Below are positions 5,890 through 6,033 of a DNA stretch of 6,033 bases, one piece after another. The DNA is taken from NCBI GenBank assembly GCA_003455235.1, contig DMRT01000184.1:1-6033 (forward strand), written 5' to 3'. Made by a program: the position numbers and the translations under genes. The stretch is from Chitinophagaceae bacterium. GTDB taxonomy: Bacteria; Bacteroidota; Bacteroidia; Chitinophagales; Chitinophagaceae. Every line of letters begins with the position of its first letter. Position 1 is the stretch's first letter. The notes under the pieces are model-generated. The model worked only from the letters and a program-made list of their open reading frames with translations, was not told the DNA's origin and made no database searches.

Positions 5890-6033
5890 ATGAAAAAAAC
5901 AGTCCTCCTCTTCTTCCTTATCCCGGCGATAGATGGCGTAGCTCAAAAAGCATACAGGCATTCGCCCGTGCTGCAAAAGGGTTGGTACCTTAGTTTTAAC
6001 CCGCATTCAATCCTGGAACCTGAACAGGGTGCT
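5890..6033 (+). CDS. N-terminal part of an exported, probably outer-membrane, protein (runs off the window)
   Basis: An ATG at 5890 opens a frame that stays free of stops for 48 codons to the window edge. The product starts with a signal peptide (MKKTVLLFFLIPAIDGVA, cleavage after A18, mature end QKAYRH). The mature part continues LQKGWYLSFNPHSILEPEQGA. The phrase SFNP-HS-ILEPEQGA after a short leader is reminiscent of Bacteroidota outer-membrane proteins whose first barrel strand follows directly, but too little is present to assign a family. It begins 25 bp after the GSCFA stop on the same strand, so it may be the last visible member of that transcript. The frame is too short to judge function; its 3' end lies outside the window. 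Confidence 0.7.
   Translation, partial: MKKTVLLFFLIPAIDGVAQKAYRHSPVLQKGWYLSFNPHSILEPEQGA

Noticed and set aside
1..6033. Mobile element, CRISPR array, toxin-antitoxin or defence island
   Set aside because: No transposase, integrase, terminal inverted repeats, regularly spaced repeats, or defence-type domains were seen on either strand.

Overview
The window looks like chromosomal DNA from a Bacteroidota bacterium, most likely close to Chitinophagaceae. This is an inference from protein style: no clear Shine-Dalgarno sites, many short signal peptides ending Ala-Gln(-Gln), a GSCFA-domain protein, an HMG-CoA lyase with a Bacteroidota-like active-site loop, and an outer-membrane barrel resembling DUF6268. 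Base composition and gene style are even across the window, and I see no insertion sequence, phage gene, tRNA, rRNA or CRISPR array.

Layout, left to right. A perfect-palindrome terminator (1-30) closes a gene outside the window. It is followed by a GTG-started SpoU/RlmB-type 23S rRNA 2'-O-methyltransferase (54-818, +). Three genes on the minus strand converge on it, with only 3 bp between stop codons. In their own reading order they are a 157-residue exported two-helix protein (2740-2267), its 169-residue paralogue (2217-1708) and a predicted outer-membrane beta-barrel protein (1682-822). Gaps of 49 and 25 bp suggest one transcript.

A 232-bp divergent region (2741-2972) separates this envelope cluster from a rightward run of four genes: a helix-turn-helix regulator with a large alpha-helical C-terminal domain (2973-3962), a hydroxymethylglutaryl-CoA lyase (3976-4836), a GSCFA/SGNH-like protein (4890-5864) and the first 48 codons of an exported protein (5890 to the window edge). 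The divergent region carries four TTGCA/TGCAA elements and is the best candidate for regulatory DNA here.

How the genes may work together: the HMG-CoA lyase would supply the last step of leucine catabolism (HMG-CoA to acetoacetate and acetyl-CoA). The regulator sits 13 bp upstream and may be co-transcribed with it, but nothing in the sequence proves that it controls it. The minus-strand trio looks like a small cell-envelope module of unknown function. It is the least explained part of the window. I do not see an obviously new defence or mobile system.
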